Of a stretch of 54,540 bases of DNA, positions 1 to 9,200 are shown piece by piece. A model generated the notes under the pieces. It worked only from the letters and a program-made list of their open reading frames with translations. It did not search any database and had not been told where the DNA came from. The position numbers and the translations under genes were made by a program. The first letter of the stretch is position 1. Each line of letters starts with the position of its first letter. Source of the DNA: JANMAT01 sp031359995 (GTDB lineage: Bacteria > Actinomycetota > Acidimicrobiia > Acidimicrobiales > Ilumatobacteraceae); contig JANMAT010000073.1 of NCBI GenBank assembly GCA_031359995.1, positions 1 through 54,540 of the forward strand. The letters are read 5' to 3'.

Positions 1-45
1 AACCAGATCCAGCGCATCGTGATCGCCAAGAAGCTGCTCGGCTGA
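1..45 (+). CDS. Acyl-CoA dehydrogenase, C-terminal end (partial)
   Basis: Only the last 14 codons are inside the window; they read NQIQRIVIAKKLLG and then a TGA stop. This resembles the C-terminal helix of acyl-CoA dehydrogenases, where an NQIQR-type segment near the FAD-binding dimer interface is conserved. The enzyme family introduces the alpha,beta double bond in acyl-CoA thioesters. The assignment rests on one short motif, but it fits the neighbouring Baeyer-Villiger-type monooxygenase and CoA-transferase. The 5' end lies outside the window. Confidence 0.6.
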   Translation, partial: NQIQRIVIAKKLLG

Positions 46-51
46 CGTTTT

Positions 52-95
52 CGTCGATGTGCGGGAGGTGACGTCCATGCCAACGCACATCGACG
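52..95 (+). terminator. Hairpin terminator after the acyl-CoA dehydrogenase
   Basis: A perfect 12-bp inverted repeat, CGTCGATGTGCG at 52-63 and CGCACATCGACG at 84-95, begins 6 nt after the stop codon. It has a 20-nt loop and no T-tract, as is common for high-GC terminators. It lies between convergent genes and may serve both. Confidence 0.6.
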
Positions 96-207
96 TCGAC
101 ACCCGCGGACCCGGGCCCCGCCCACGGCACCCTGCCCGACATCGCGGCCCTCCCGATCACCCCGAAACAACCACCCGGCCCCCGCCACCCGGGGTCTCGT
201 GACCGAT

Positions 208-240
208 CCGGGCTAGGTCCGGGCTAGGTCCGGGCTAGGT
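208..240. repeat. Three tandem 11-bp repeats at a gene end
   Basis: The unit CCGGGCTAGGT occurs three times without interruption at 208-218, 219-229 and 230-240. The stop codon of the minus-strand monooxygenase lies in the third unit as read on the plus strand. The origin is probably slippage; no function is evident. Confidence 0.8.
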
Positions 241-1893
241 CGCGTGCGTGGCGGCTCGGGCCGCGGCGCCGAACGTGATGCCTGGGTAGCCCTGTTCACC
301 CATGGCGGCCATGCGCTCACGGAACTTGGTGAGGCTGCCGGCGTAGGCCAGGTACTCGTGAGCCTTGCCGGGGATGTTGGCGCCTCGGAACCACGAGTTC
401 TCGGCGATGAGCGCGATCTTGGCGGCCTCGCGCACCTCGTCGGTCCACCGTGCGCAGGCGTCGTCGTCGGGCGCGAGGGATGTGTGGCCGTGGGTGCGGG
501 CGTAGTGCAGGAGGCCGTTGACGTAGTCGACCATGATCTCGATGGCCCGGGGGAAGTTCCCGGCGATCAGGTGCGGGCCGCCGGCCATGAAGAAGTTGGG
601 GAACCCGGGCACCATGGCCCCCAGGTACGTGACGACACCGTGGACCCATTGGTCGCGCAACACCCGACCGCCCTCACCGACCACGTTCATGCGGGTCAGC
701 GCGCCGGTGAACCCGTCGAACCCGGTGGCCCACACGATGATGTCGAAGGCCCGCTCGCCGTCGCCGGTCTCGATGCCGGCCTCGGTGATGGAGACGATGG
801 GGGTCTCGTTGAGGTCGACCAGGTGCACGTTGGGCTGGTTGTAGGCCTCGTAGTAGTGGGTTTCCATCGGCGGGCGCCGCATGCCGTAGCCGTGGTCGGT
901 CGGGATCAGCTTCTCGGCGACGGCCGGGTCGTTCACACGGGCGCGGATCTTCTCGGCGATGAACTCCGAGAACTCCGCGTTGGCCTCGCGGCTGGTCATC
1001 GTGTCCCGGTAGTTGCTGATGATCTTGGAGAAGCCCTTCTGGTGGTAGAGCTTCTCGTAGAGGGCCCAACGCTCTTGCCTGGAATCGTCGAAGGTGCGCT
1101 TGCGCGACGGTCGGTGGACGAACCCGCCGAAGGAGCTCATGCAGGAGTGGTAGATCTCGTCGTACGTGGCCTTGATCTCAGCCTGTTCTTCGGTGGTGAT
1201 CGGCGCGTTGTTGAGTGGTGCGTTCCAGTTCGGGGTGCGCTGGTACACCACCAACTCCGCGACCTCGCTGGCGATCTCGGGGATGAGCTGCACACCGCTG
1301 GCGCCGGTGCCGATCACCGCCACCTTCTTGCCGGCGAAGTCCACCGGCTCCTTGGGCCACTGGCCCGTGTGGTAGGCCTCGCCCTGGTACCGCTCCCGCC
1401 CGGGGATCGACGGCCAGTACGGCACCGACAGCACGCCGGTGGCCGACACCAGGAAGCGGGAACGAATCTGCGTCCCGTCCTCGTTGGCGAGGGTCCATGT
1501 CGCGCTGGCTTCGTCGAAGGTGGCCGAGGCGATGCGCGTACGGAACTGCATGAGGCCGCGCAGGCCCAGCTTGTCGACGACGAAGTTCAGGTACGCCTCG
1601 GTCTCGGCCTGACCAGCGAAGTGCTCCGACCAGTTCCACTCGGCGAGCAGCTCGGGCGAGAAGAAGTACCCGTAGGAGTAGCTCTCGGAGTCGAAGCGGG
1701 CGCCCGGGTAGCGGTTCCAGTACCAGGTTCCTCCGACGTCGGTGCCCGCTTCGACCAGGCGGACGTCGAAGCCCGCCTCTCGCAGCAGGTGGAGCAGATA
1801 GATGCCGGAGACCCCGGCGCCGATGATGATGACCTCGGCGTCGAGGGTCGCGCCCCCGGCACCCACCCGCGACACGCCCTGCTCGGTGGCCAT
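235..1893 (-). CDS. Flavin-containing / Baeyer-Villiger-type monooxygenase
   Basis: A predicted cytosolic FAD- and NADPH-dependent monooxygenase of about 552 residues, the usual size for cyclohexanone-monooxygenase-like enzymes. Such enzymes insert oxygen next to a ketone or oxidise related substrates. The FAD-binding GAGVSG lies near residues 25-30, followed by the typical GGTWYWNRYPGARFD segment. A fingerprint-like YQGxxxHxxxWP lies near 169-180 (family consensus begins with Phe) and the NADP-binding GTGASG near 195-200. A GTG lies three codons upstream, but it is fused to the Shine-Dalgarno-like AAGGGGGAG. The ATG at 1893 is 9 nt from that site and is the better start. The acyl-CoA dehydrogenase and CoA-transferase neighbours suggest a role in degrading cyclic ketones, steroids or terpenoids. 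The substrate cannot be read from sequence. Confidence 0.85.
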   Translation of the reverse strand: MATEQGVSRVGAGGATLDAEVIIIGAGVSGIYLLHLLREAGFDVRLVEAGTDVGGTWYWNRYPGARFDSESYSYGYFFSPELLAEWNWSEHFAGQAETEAYLNFVVDKLGLRGLMQFRTRIASATFDEASATWTLANEDGTQIRSRFLVSATGVLSVPYWPSIPGRERYQGEAYHTGQWPKEPVDFAGKKVAVIGTGASGVQLIPEIASEVAELVVYQRTPNWNAPLNNAPITTEEQAEIKATYDEIYHSCMSSFGGFVHRPSRKRTFDDSRQERWALYEKLYHQKGFSKIISNYRDTMTSREANAEFSEFIAEKIRARVNDPAVAEKLIPTDHGYGMRRPPMETHYYEAYNQPNVHLVDLNETPIVSITEAGIETGDGERAFDIIVWATGFDGFTGALTRMNVVGEGGRVLRDQWVHGVVTYLGAMVPGFPNFFMAGGPHLIAGNFPRAIEIMVDYVNGLLHYARTHGHTSLAPDDDACARWTDEVREAAKIALIAENSWFRGANIPGKAHEYLAYAGSLTKFRERMAAMGEQGYPGITFGAAARAATHAT

Positions 1894-1999
1894 GTTCGTC
1901 ACTCCCCCTTGGTCCGGTCGGTCCCGTGCGAGCCGGCCGGCATCGTGACGATACGCGCTCCGATGCGCCCGACGGCGCTCGACCGCGACGCCCTTGCGA

Positions 2000-2620
2000 T
2001 CAGCGGTCCCGCAGAGCGGCCAAGCCGTCTCCGGACAACCGGTCGAGGCCCGAACGACGGCCGGCGACGGCCAGCAGCAGTTGGTGGACGGGGCCCTCGA
2101 CCGTGGGGCCCGACCCGGTGGACCACCCGGTGTCGGTCGCTCGCAGGGTCAACCCGGCGATGCGCTTCTTGGACCCGAACACGGGCTGCACGTCCTTGAG
2201 ATGGTCGAGGGCGGCGACGTAGTCCTCGACCGGCAGCGCGAACGATGTGTCGACACCTTCGGAGATGTCCAGGGAGTGCACCACGAGCTCGGTCAGCACG
2301 CCCGGGAGCTTCAGGCCGGGTGGCATCGAGCGGGAACCGGCCGACGCCCGGGTTGCGACCGTGATGTCCGTGGTGGACATGTCGGCGGTGAGCCGCTTGA
2401 CGAACGTGGCGTTCATCTTCTCGAGGTTGAAGCCGGAGCCGAGGAACGAGCGGAACACCGTGCCCTTCGACATCGTCGGAATGACGAGCATGTGCGCGGC
2501 GACGTCCTTGACCGTCCAGCCCGCGCACAGCGAGGGACGGGACCAGTCGGCCGGCGCCAGGCCGGCGAGGTAGTCGCTCAACGCTTCGCGACCGTTGCGG
2601 ATCGTTGCCCAGGTGTCCAT
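2000..2620 (-). CDS. Maleylpyruvate isomerase / mycothiol-dependent family protein (DinB-like)
   Basis: A 206-residue protein of the actinobacterial TIGR03083-type maleylpyruvate isomerase family. Near residues 12-50 it has the typical LSDYLAGLAPADWSRPSLCAGWTVKDVAAHML pattern in pieces: the CAGWTV...AHML stretch supplies a metal-ligand histidine in the DinB-like four-helix bundle. A second histidine lies in ELVVHSLDI near 120. Related proteins use mycothiol as thiol cofactor or have unknown roles. An ATG five codons upstream is possible, but GAGGGG lies 7 nt before the ATG at 2620, so I chose 2620. It is probably cotranscribed with the monooxygenase 100 bp downstream. The exact reaction is unknown. 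Confidence 0.75.
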   Translation of the reverse strand: MDTWATIRNGREALSDYLAGLAPADWSRPSLCAGWTVKDVAAHMLVIPTMSKGTVFRSFLGSGFNLEKMNATFVKRLTADMSTTDITVATRASAGSRSMPPGLKLPGVLTELVVHSLDISEGVDTSFALPVEDYVAALDHLKDVQPVFGSKKRIAGLTLRATDTGWSTGSGPTVEGPVHQLLLAVAGRRSGLDRLSGDGLAALRDR

Positions 2621-2751
2621 GTCAGTGCCCCTCATCGTGTGATGCCAAGTTGAACAGATGACGAACGGCGAACGGCGCGATCGACATCGGCCTCGCATCC
2701 GACTGCACCCCGAGGCTGGCACCCCCGTTGGGGCGCCGGGGCCGCCGGCAG

Positions 2752-2757
2752 TATGGT
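2752..2757 (+). promoter_or_regulatory. Putative -10 box TATGGT of a leaderless transcript
   Basis: TATGGT ends 8 nt before the GTG at 2766, with no Shine-Dalgarno sequence between. This is the spacing expected if transcription starts at or next to the start codon. Confidence 0.45.
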
Positions 2758-2765
2758 CCGCGATC

Positions 2766-5186
2766 GTGCCCAGCGTACTCGAAGGTCTCCGCGTGCTCGA
2801 TCTCACCAGCGGCCCGACCGGGGGCATGGCCACCATGGTCCTGGCCGACTTCGGGGCTGACGTCGTGAAGGTGGAGCGGCCGTCGGGCGACCGGTTCCGC
2901 GCGTTGGCGTCGAGCCCGCTCTGGTTGCGGGGCAAGCGCAGCGTGGTGCTCGACCTCGCCCTGGCGGCGGGGCGGGCGTCGCTGCACGACCTGGTGCGCT
3001 CGGCCGACGTGCTGGTGGCCTCGGGGCCACCGTCGCGCCTGGCGCGCTGGGGAGTGGATGCCGATGCGGCCCTGCGGCTGCGGCCCGATCTGGTGCACTG
3101 TGCCATCACCGGTTGGGGGCCGCGTGGCGACCTGGCGGAGGTGCCCGCCTACGATGGTGCGGTCGCGGCGCTGGGCGGGCGGATGCTGGCGTTCGAGCGT
3201 CAGCTGAAGCGGGGCGGACCGGTGTTCGCCGCGGTGCCGGTCACCAGCCACGTGGCGTCGCAGGGTGCCGTGCAGGGGATCCTGGCCGGGCTCCTGGCCC
3301 GGGCCGCCGGCGGCGGCGGTCAGCGGGTGGAGACGAGCCTGTTGCAGGGTCTGTTGCCGTTCGACTTGATGGAGCTGCTGCTCGTGGAGGTGGTCGAGCG
3401 CACCGGGGTGCAGGGCGTGAACGTGACGTCGATGGGCGGCGACATGCCGACGCTGAACTACCACCCCATCCGCACTGCTGACGGACGCTGGATCCAGTGC
3501 GGCAACCTGCTCGAGCACCTGCTGATGGCGTGCATGGACGCCATGGACCTTCTCGGTGACCTGCTGGCCGACGACCGCTTCGTGGCGTCGCCGGGGCTGT
3601 GGGACCCCGAGGCCGTCGAGGTGGCGCGCGACCTGATCCTGAACCGTGCGCTGGAGAAGACGGCCGACGAGTGGATGGACATCTTCCGGGCCAACGGCAA
3701 CGTGGCCGCCGAGCCGTTCCTGACGACTGCCGAAGCGCTCCACCACCCCGATGTGGTCGCCAACGGCGACGTCGTCATGATCGACGATCCGGCGGTGGGG
3801 CCGGTGCGCACCATCGGCCCCATCGCCGAGCTCATGGCGACCCCGGCGGTGATCGGCCGGCCGGCGCCGCGGGTGGGCGAGCACACCGACGAGGTGCTGG
3901 CCGAGGTGCTGGCGGCTACGTCCGCGGTGACGGCTGCGCCGTCGTCGGCGCCCGTCGGCCGGCCGCTCGATGGCGTGTTGGTGGTGGAGTTCGCCACCAT
4001 CATCGCCGCGCCCCTGTCGACGGCACTGTTGGCTGATCTCGGCGCCCGGGTGATCCGGGTCGAGGTCACCGACGGCGACCCGTACCGGCACCTCGTGCCC
4101 GGCGGCATGCCGGCGGCCAAGACCACGGCGGGCAAGGAGTCGATCTGCATCGACCTGAAGAAGGCCGACGGCCGCGCCCTCGCTCGCGAGTTGGCGGCGA
4201 GGGCCGACGTGCTCGTGCACAACTACCGGCCGGGCGTGCCCGAGCGGCTCGGGCTGGGGTACGACGACCTGGCCGCACTGAACCCCCGTCTGGTGTGGGT
4301 TTCGGTGGCCGGCTACGGGCGCCGGAGCCCGAGCGCCAACCGCCCGGCGACCCATCCGTGCGCCGGCGCGGCCATGGGCGGCGCCGGCTACCAGGGCGGC
4401 GCGGCCGTGACGGTGAGCTGTGCCACCCTGGCCGACGTGCGCGAGATGTCTCGGCAGCTGATCCGGGCCAACGAGTCGAACCCCGACCCGAACACGTCGG
4501 TGGTCACGGCGTCGGCCACGCTGATGGCACTGGTGGCCCGCCAGCGCCACGGCATGGGCCAGGCCGTGTACGTGAACATGCTGGCGGCCAACGGGTATGC
4601 CAACGCCGACGGCGCCCTCGACTACGCCGGCATGCCGGCGCGGCCGAACGCCGACGCCGAGATGTACGGCTTGTCGGCCGGCTACCGGCTCTACCGGGCC
4701 GCCGAGGGATGGGTGTTCCTGGCTGCCACCTCGCCGGCCGAGTGGGAGCGGTTCGCCGCCGCCGTGGGTCGCCCCGATCTGGCCGCGGCGCCCGACGCCA
4801 CCGGCGACGCGGCGCGGGCCGTCGCGCTGGCCGAGCTGTTCGCCGGCCGTCCGGCCGTCGAGTGGCAGGACCTGCTCACCGTCGCTCGGGTCGCCTGCGT
4901 GCGGGCCGACGGTTCGACGCCGGGGCCGTTCTTCGCCCGGCACCCGCAGATGCTGGCCAACGGGTTCGCGCCCGAGACCACCCACGCCCGCTTCGGCACC
5001 CACCGCCGGTGGGGGAGCATCGTCACCGTCAACGGAGGCAACGACCGGCTGGGCCCGGGCGTGCTGGCCGGCGAGCACACCGACCTGCTGCTGGCCGAGC
5101 TCGGCCGCACCGCCGACGACATCGCCCGCCTCCGGGCGGCCAAGGTCGTCGCCTCCGAGCCCGTCGTGGCCTTCGCGACGACGTAG
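2766..5186 (+). CDS. Fused double CaiB/BaiF (class III) CoA-transferase
   Basis: An 806-residue protein made of two class III CoA-transferase domains, about residues 4-370 and 400-795. Each begins with the family's Rossmann-like start (GLRVLDLTSGPTGGMATMVLADFGADVVKVE, seen in parts, and DGVLVVEFATIIAAPLSTALLADLGARVIRVE). These enzymes move CoA between carboxylic acids through a covalent aspartyl intermediate. By motif alignment, the second domain keeps an aspartate near D574 in the NPDPN segment. The first domain has a serine near S161 (VTSHVASQG), so probably only one site is catalytic. The GTG at 2766 was chosen because the protein family starts here and a -10 box lies just upstream. An upstream extension to 2658 is unlikely. 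Substrates are unknown; the context suggests organic-acid or sterol catabolism. Confidence 0.85.
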   Translation: MPSVLEGLRVLDLTSGPTGGMATMVLADFGADVVKVERPSGDRFRALASSPLWLRGKRSVVLDLALAAGRASLHDLVRSADVLVASGPPSRLARWGVDADAALRLRPDLVHCAITGWGPRGDLAEVPAYDGAVAALGGRMLAFERQLKRGGPVFAAVPVTSHVASQGAVQGILAGLLARAAGGGGQRVETSLLQGLLPFDLMELLLVEVVERTGVQGVNVTSMGGDMPTLNYHPIRTADGRWIQCGNLLEHLLMACMDAMDLLGDLLADDRFVASPGLWDPEAVEVARDLILNRALEKTADEWMDIFRANGNVAAEPFLTTAEALHHPDVVANGDVVMIDDPAVGPVRTIGPIAELMATPAVIGRPAPRVGEHTDEVLAEVLAATSAVTAAPSSAPVGRPLDGVLVVEFATIIAAPLSTALLADLGARVIRVEVTDGDPYRHLVPGGMPAAKTTAGKESICIDLKKADGRALARELAARADVLVHNYRPGVPERLGLGYDDLAALNPRLVWVSVAGYGRRSPSANRPATHPCAGAAMGGAGYQGGAAVTVSCATLADVREMSRQLIRANESNPDPNTSVVTASATLMALVARQRHGMGQAVYVNMLAANGYANADGALDYAGMPARPNADAEMYGLSAGYRLYRAAEGWVFLAATSPAEWERFAAAVGRPDLAAAPDATGDAARAVALAELFAGRPAVEWQDLLTVARVACVRADGSTPGPFFARHPQMLANGFAPETTHARFGTHRRWGSIVTVNGGNDRLGPGVLAGEHTDLLLAELGRTADDIARLRAAKVVASEPVVAFATT

Positions 5187-5197
5187 AGCAGCTTCGC

Positions 5198-5401
5198 TCA
5201 GCCGACGTTCGCGACGTCGTAGCCGGCTTCGTCGATGGCGGCGCGGACCTCGTCGTCGGTGACCGAGCCGGCGACCGTGACCGTCTTGGCCTCGATGTCG
5301 ACGGAGAACGACTCGACGCCGATGAGCTTGGTGAGCTCGCCGTCGATGGCCGCCTTGCAGTGGCCGCAGGAGATGCCGGGGACCGAGTACACGCGTGACA
5401 T
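5198..5401 (-). CDS. Heavy-metal-associated (HMA) domain protein, CopZ-like
   Basis: A 67-residue protein that is one complete HMA domain. It starts MSRVYSVPGISCGHCKAAI, so the metal-binding CxxC is present as CGHC near residues 12-15, and it ends with the usual DEAGYDV. Small proteins of this type carry Cu(I) or similar ions to P-type ATPases or sensors. No transporter is adjacent; the next gene is a DtxR-type metalloregulator. The start is set at the ATG at 5401, where a TAGCGT -10-like box lies 7 nt upstream. A GTG three codons earlier is possible. Confidence 0.85.
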   Translation of the reverse strand: MSRVYSVPGISCGHCKAAIDGELTKLIGVESFSVDIEAKTVTVAGSVTDDEVRAAIDEAGYDVANVG

Positions 5402-5408
5402 GGCCTGC

Positions 5409-5414
5409 ACGCTA
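5409..5414 (-). promoter_or_regulatory. Putative -10 box TAGCGT of a leaderless transcript (HMA gene)
   Basis: Read on the minus strand, TAGCGT ends 7 nt before the ATG at 5401 with no good ribosome-binding site between. This fits leaderless transcription. Confidence 0.4.
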
Positions 5415-5452
5415 CCGGCGCCCGGCGGCGACCCGCACGAGGCCGAAGGTCC

Positions 5453-6106
5453 TCAGGCGGTGACGAGGATGCGGGTGGTGGCGAACGCCCCCAGGCCCAC
5501 GTGGCCGCCACCGATCTCGATGGTCATGGTGCCGTCGGGCGAGGTGGCGGTGATGAGCCCCTCGTGCCCCGGTTGTATGGCCGACTTCTCGAGGAACTGC
5601 AGCAGCCCGGGTGTGAACTCGAGCTCTTCGGGGATGCGCTGCACCGTGAACCGCGACCCGACCGGCAGCTCGGCCAGACGCACCGCGTCGGGCGCCTCGT
5701 AGTGGCTGCCGGGAATCGGGTTGCCGTGCGGGCAGGTGGTCGGCTCGCCCAGCACGCGGACCATGGCCTCTTCGACGGCGGGGGAGATGACGTGCTCCCA
5801 CTTGCCCGCCTCGGTGTGGGCCTCGGCCCACGACAGGCCCAGCATGTCGGTGAGGAACCGCTCGGCGATGCGGTGGCGCCGCACCACCAGCTCGGCCAGC
5901 GCGGTGCCGGTACGGGTGAGACGGATGGTGCCGTTGCCGGAGTGGACCAGACCCTCGGCTTCCATCTTCTTGATCATCTCCGACACGGCCGGTCGGGAGA
6001 CGTTCAGGCGCTCGACGATGCGGGCCTGGATGACCTCGACGTCATCCTCGTGGAGTTCGAAGATGCACTCGCAGTACTCCTCGAACGCGGGATGCCACAC
6101 AGCCAC
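5453..6106 (-). CDS. DtxR/IdeR/MntR-family metal-dependent transcriptional regulator
   Basis: A 217-residue iron- or manganese-dependent repressor. It has an N-terminal winged helix near residues 18-60 (the recognition-helix region reads NVSRPAVSEMIKKMEAEGLV). A metal-binding/dimerisation domain runs to about 135 and includes the EEAM...TCPHGNPIP stretch. A C-terminal SH3/FeoA-like domain spans about 145-217. This is the domain order of DtxR and IdeR. Binding metal lets such proteins repress uptake or storage genes. The GTG at 6106 has no Shine-Dalgarno but a TAGCCT box 7 nt upstream, so it is probably leaderless. It diverges from lhr, and an inverted repeat lies between the two promoters. 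The specific metal cannot be told. Confidence 0.88.
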   Translation of the reverse strand: MAVWHPAFEEYCECIFELHEDDVEVIQARIVERLNVSRPAVSEMIKKMEAEGLVHSGNGTIRLTRTGTALAELVVRRHRIAERFLTDMLGLSWAEAHTEAGKWEHVISPAVEEAMVRVLGEPTTCPHGNPIPGSHYEAPDAVRLAELPVGSRFTVQRIPEELEFTPGLLQFLEKSAIQPGHEGLITATSPDGTMTIEIGGGHVGLGAFATTRILVTA

Positions 6107-6113
6107 GGCTGGG

Positions 6114-6119
6114 AGGCTA
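6114..6119 (-). promoter_or_regulatory. Putative -10 box TAGCCT of the DtxR-family gene
   Basis: Read on the minus strand, TAGCCT ends 7 nt before the GTG at 6106, which fits leaderless transcription. Confidence 0.45.
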
Positions 6120-6151
6120 CCCCCCTTCCGCGGGCCGCCGTCGGGCGGACG

Positions 6152-6195
6152 GAGGGTTTCGTTCCATCCCCTGTTCAGGGGCGTCGGAAACCCTC
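6152..6195. promoter_or_regulatory. Nested inverted repeat between divergent dtxR-like and lhr promoters
   Basis: GAGGGTTTC (6152-6160) pairs with GAAACCCTC (6187-6195). Between them sits CCCCTG-TT-CAGGGG (6168-6181). The structure lies between the two divergent -10 boxes, where an operator for both would be expected. It could bind the DtxR-family protein or another regulator. It does not match the classical IdeR box I know, TTAGGTTAGSCTAACCTAA. Confidence 0.45.
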
Positions 6196-6209
6196 GCGCA
6201 CCCCACCGG

Positions 6210-6215
6210 TACCCT
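6210..6215 (+). promoter_or_regulatory. Putative -10 box TACCCT of lhr
   Basis: TACCCT ends 6 nt before the GTG at 6222 with no ribosome-binding site between, the leaderless pattern seen for several genes in this window. Confidence 0.45.
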
Positions 6216-6221
6216 GGGCTC

Positions 6222-9200
6222 GTGGATGACGTGCTGGCCCCGTTCTCGCCCGCAGTGCGGGCCTGGTTCTCCACCACGTTCGCCCAGCCCACGGCACCGC
6301 AGGTCAAGGGGTGGCCGGCCATCGCCACCGGCGGCCACGCCCTGGTGTGCGCGCCCACGGGCACCGGCAAGACCCTGACCGCGTTCCTGTGGGGCATCGA
6401 CCGGCTGGTCACCTCACCCTTGCCCGACAAGAGCCGACGTACCCGCATCCTCTACGTGAGCCCGCTGCGGGCGCTCGCGTTCGACGTCGAGAAGAACCTG
6501 CGGGCACCCATCCAGGGCATCCGTCTGGCCGCTGAGCGTCTGGGCGAGCCCTTCACCGAACCCGTCGTCGGCCTCCGCACGGGCGACACGCCGGCCAAGG
6601 AACGCCAGGCCTTGCTCCGCCATCCGCCCGATCTGCTCATCACCACACCCGAGAGCCTCTACCTCATGCTCACCTCGAACGCGCGCCAGACGTTGGCCGG
6701 CGTGGAGGCCGTGATCATCGACGAGATCCACGCACTGGCGCCCACGAAACGAGGCGCCCACCTGGTGTTGTCGTTGGAGCGGCTCGATCAGGTGTGCACC
6801 CGGCCACCGCAGCGCATCGGGCTGTCGGCCACGCAGCGCCCGCTGGAAGAGGTCGCCCGCTTCCTCGGCGGCTTCGCCGAGCCGGGACGGGCCCGTCCCG
6901 TCACCATCGTCGACGCCGGCATCCGCAAGCCGCTCGAGGTCGACGTGGTGGTGCCGGTGGAAGACATGGGCGAGCTGGGCACGCCGCTCACCGGGGAAGA
7001 CGCCATCCGTTCGGGTCCGGCCACCGCGGCGCTGGCCGCTCCGCTGCGCAAGAGCATCTGGCCCAGCATCTACCCGCGCATCCTCGACCAGATCCTGCAG
7101 CACCGCTCCACCATCGTGTTCTGCAACGGCCGCCGCTCGGCCGAACGTCTGGCGGCGCGACTCAACGAGCTCGCCGCCGAGCAGGGCATCGAGGCCCTCA
7201 CCGGCGACCTCGTGAAGGCCCACCACGGGTCGTTGGCGCGCGAGCAGCGCGTCATCATCGAAGACGAGCTGAAGCGGGGCGTGCTGCGCGGCCTGGTGGC
7301 CACGTCCACCCTCGAGCTCGGCATCGACATGGGCGCGGTCGACCTCGTCATCCAGGTGGAGTCGCCCGGCGCGGTCAGCCGCGGGCTGCAGCGCGTGGGC
7401 CGCGCCGGTCACAGCGTGGGCGAGCCGTCGAAGGGCACCGTGTACCCGAAGCACCGCGGTGATCTGCTCGAGGCCACGGTCGTGGTGCAGCGCATGCGGC
7501 TCGGCCTCATCGAGGCCACCCGCTACCTGCGCAACCCGCTCGACGTGCTGGCCCAGCACATCGTCGCCATGACCGCCATGGACGAGTGGGACGTCGGCGA
7601 GCTGACGGCGCTCGTGCGTCGGTGCGCCAGCTTCGCCGAGCTCACCGACGACGTGTTCGTGAACGTGCTCGACCTGTTGGCCGGCCGCTACCCGAGCGAG
7701 GAGTTCAGCGAGCTGCGCCCCCGCATCGTGTGGGACCGCGTGGCCGGTCGGGTGCGGGCGCGCGACGGTTCACGTCGCCTGGCGGTCACGTCGGGCGGCA
7801 CCATCCCCGACCGTGGCCTGTTCGGCGTGTTCCTGCCCGACGGCGCTCGGGTCGGCGAGCTCGACGAGGAGATGGTGTACGAGAGCCGCCCGGGCGAGAC
7901 GTTCCTGCTGGGCGCGTCCACGTGGCGCATCGAGGACATCACCTTCGAGCGCGTCATCGTCACCCCCGCGCCCGGTGAGCCGGGCAAGATGCCGTTCTGG
8001 CACGGCGACCAACCCGGTCGTCCGCTCGAGCTCGGGCGGGCGCTGGGCGCCTTCGTGCGTGAGACGCGAGCGAAGGGCGCGGGCGCGGTCGAGAGCCTGC
8101 GCACCGGGTACGGGCTCGACGAGTGGGCGGCCGACAACGTGGTGAAGTACCTGGCCGAGCAGGCCGAGGCCGCCGGCGTGGTGCCCGACGACCGCACCAT
8201 CGTCGTCGAACGCTTCCGTGACGAGATCGGCGACTGGCGGGTGTGCATCCTGTCGCCGTTCGGCACGCCGGTGCACGCGCCGTGGGCCATGGCGATGCAG
8301 ACACGGTTGGAAGACCGGTACGGCATGGCGGTGGAGACGCTGTGGAGCGACGACGGCATCGTCATTCGCCTGCCCGAGTCGGCCGACGACCTGCCGCTGG
8401 CCGAGATCATGCTCAGCCCCGACGAGATCGATGAGCTCGTCACCGCGTCCTTGCCCCGCACGTCGCTGTTCTCGGCCCGCTTCCGTGAGTGTGCGGCGCG
8501 CGCGCTCCTGCTGCCTCGGCGCCGGCCCGACCAACGCACGCCTCTGTGGCAGCAGCGCCAGCGGGCGGCCGACCTGTTGAGCGTGGCGGCCAAGTACCCC
8601 ACGTTCCCCATGCTGCTCGAGACCACGCGCGAGTGCCTGCAGGACGTGTTCGACGTGCCCGGGCTGCGCGAAGTGCTCGGTGCGCTCCAGAGTCGCCGCA
8701 TCCGCATGGTCAGCGTGGAGACGCAGAAGGCGTCGCCCTTTGCGGCGTCGCTCATGTTCAGCTGGATCGCCGCCTACATGTACGAGGGTGACGCGCCGCT
8801 GGCCGAGCGGCGGGCCGCCGCGCTGGCGCTCGATCGTGATCTGCTGCGCGAGCTCATGGGCGCCGAAGAGCTGCGAGAGCTCCTCGACGCCGAGGTCCTC
8901 GCCGACGTCGAGCTCGAACTGCAGTGCCTGGCCGAGCACCGCCGGGCCCGCACGGCCGATGAGCTGCACGACGTGCTGCGCAAGGTCGGCGACCTGAACG
9001 TGGCCGAGGCCGACGTGCGCGCCGCCGACGGCGGTGCCACCGCGGCGTGGCTCGCCGCACTGGTGGCCGAGCGTCGCGCCGCCATCGTGCGCGTGGCCGG
9101 CGAAGAGCGCTACATCGCCGCTGAAGATGCGTCGCGCTACCGCGACGCGCTCGGGTGCGCGCTGCCCCAGGGCCTGCCGGCGGCGTTCACCGAGCCGGTC

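Noticed and set aside
2622..5078. 818-codon open frame on the minus strand opposite the CoA-transferase
   Set aside because: It is antisense to a clear gene, rich in His/Arg/Gly/Gln as expected for a high-GC shadow, and resembles no family. The same applies to the long plus-strand frames 244-2199 and 23816-26266.
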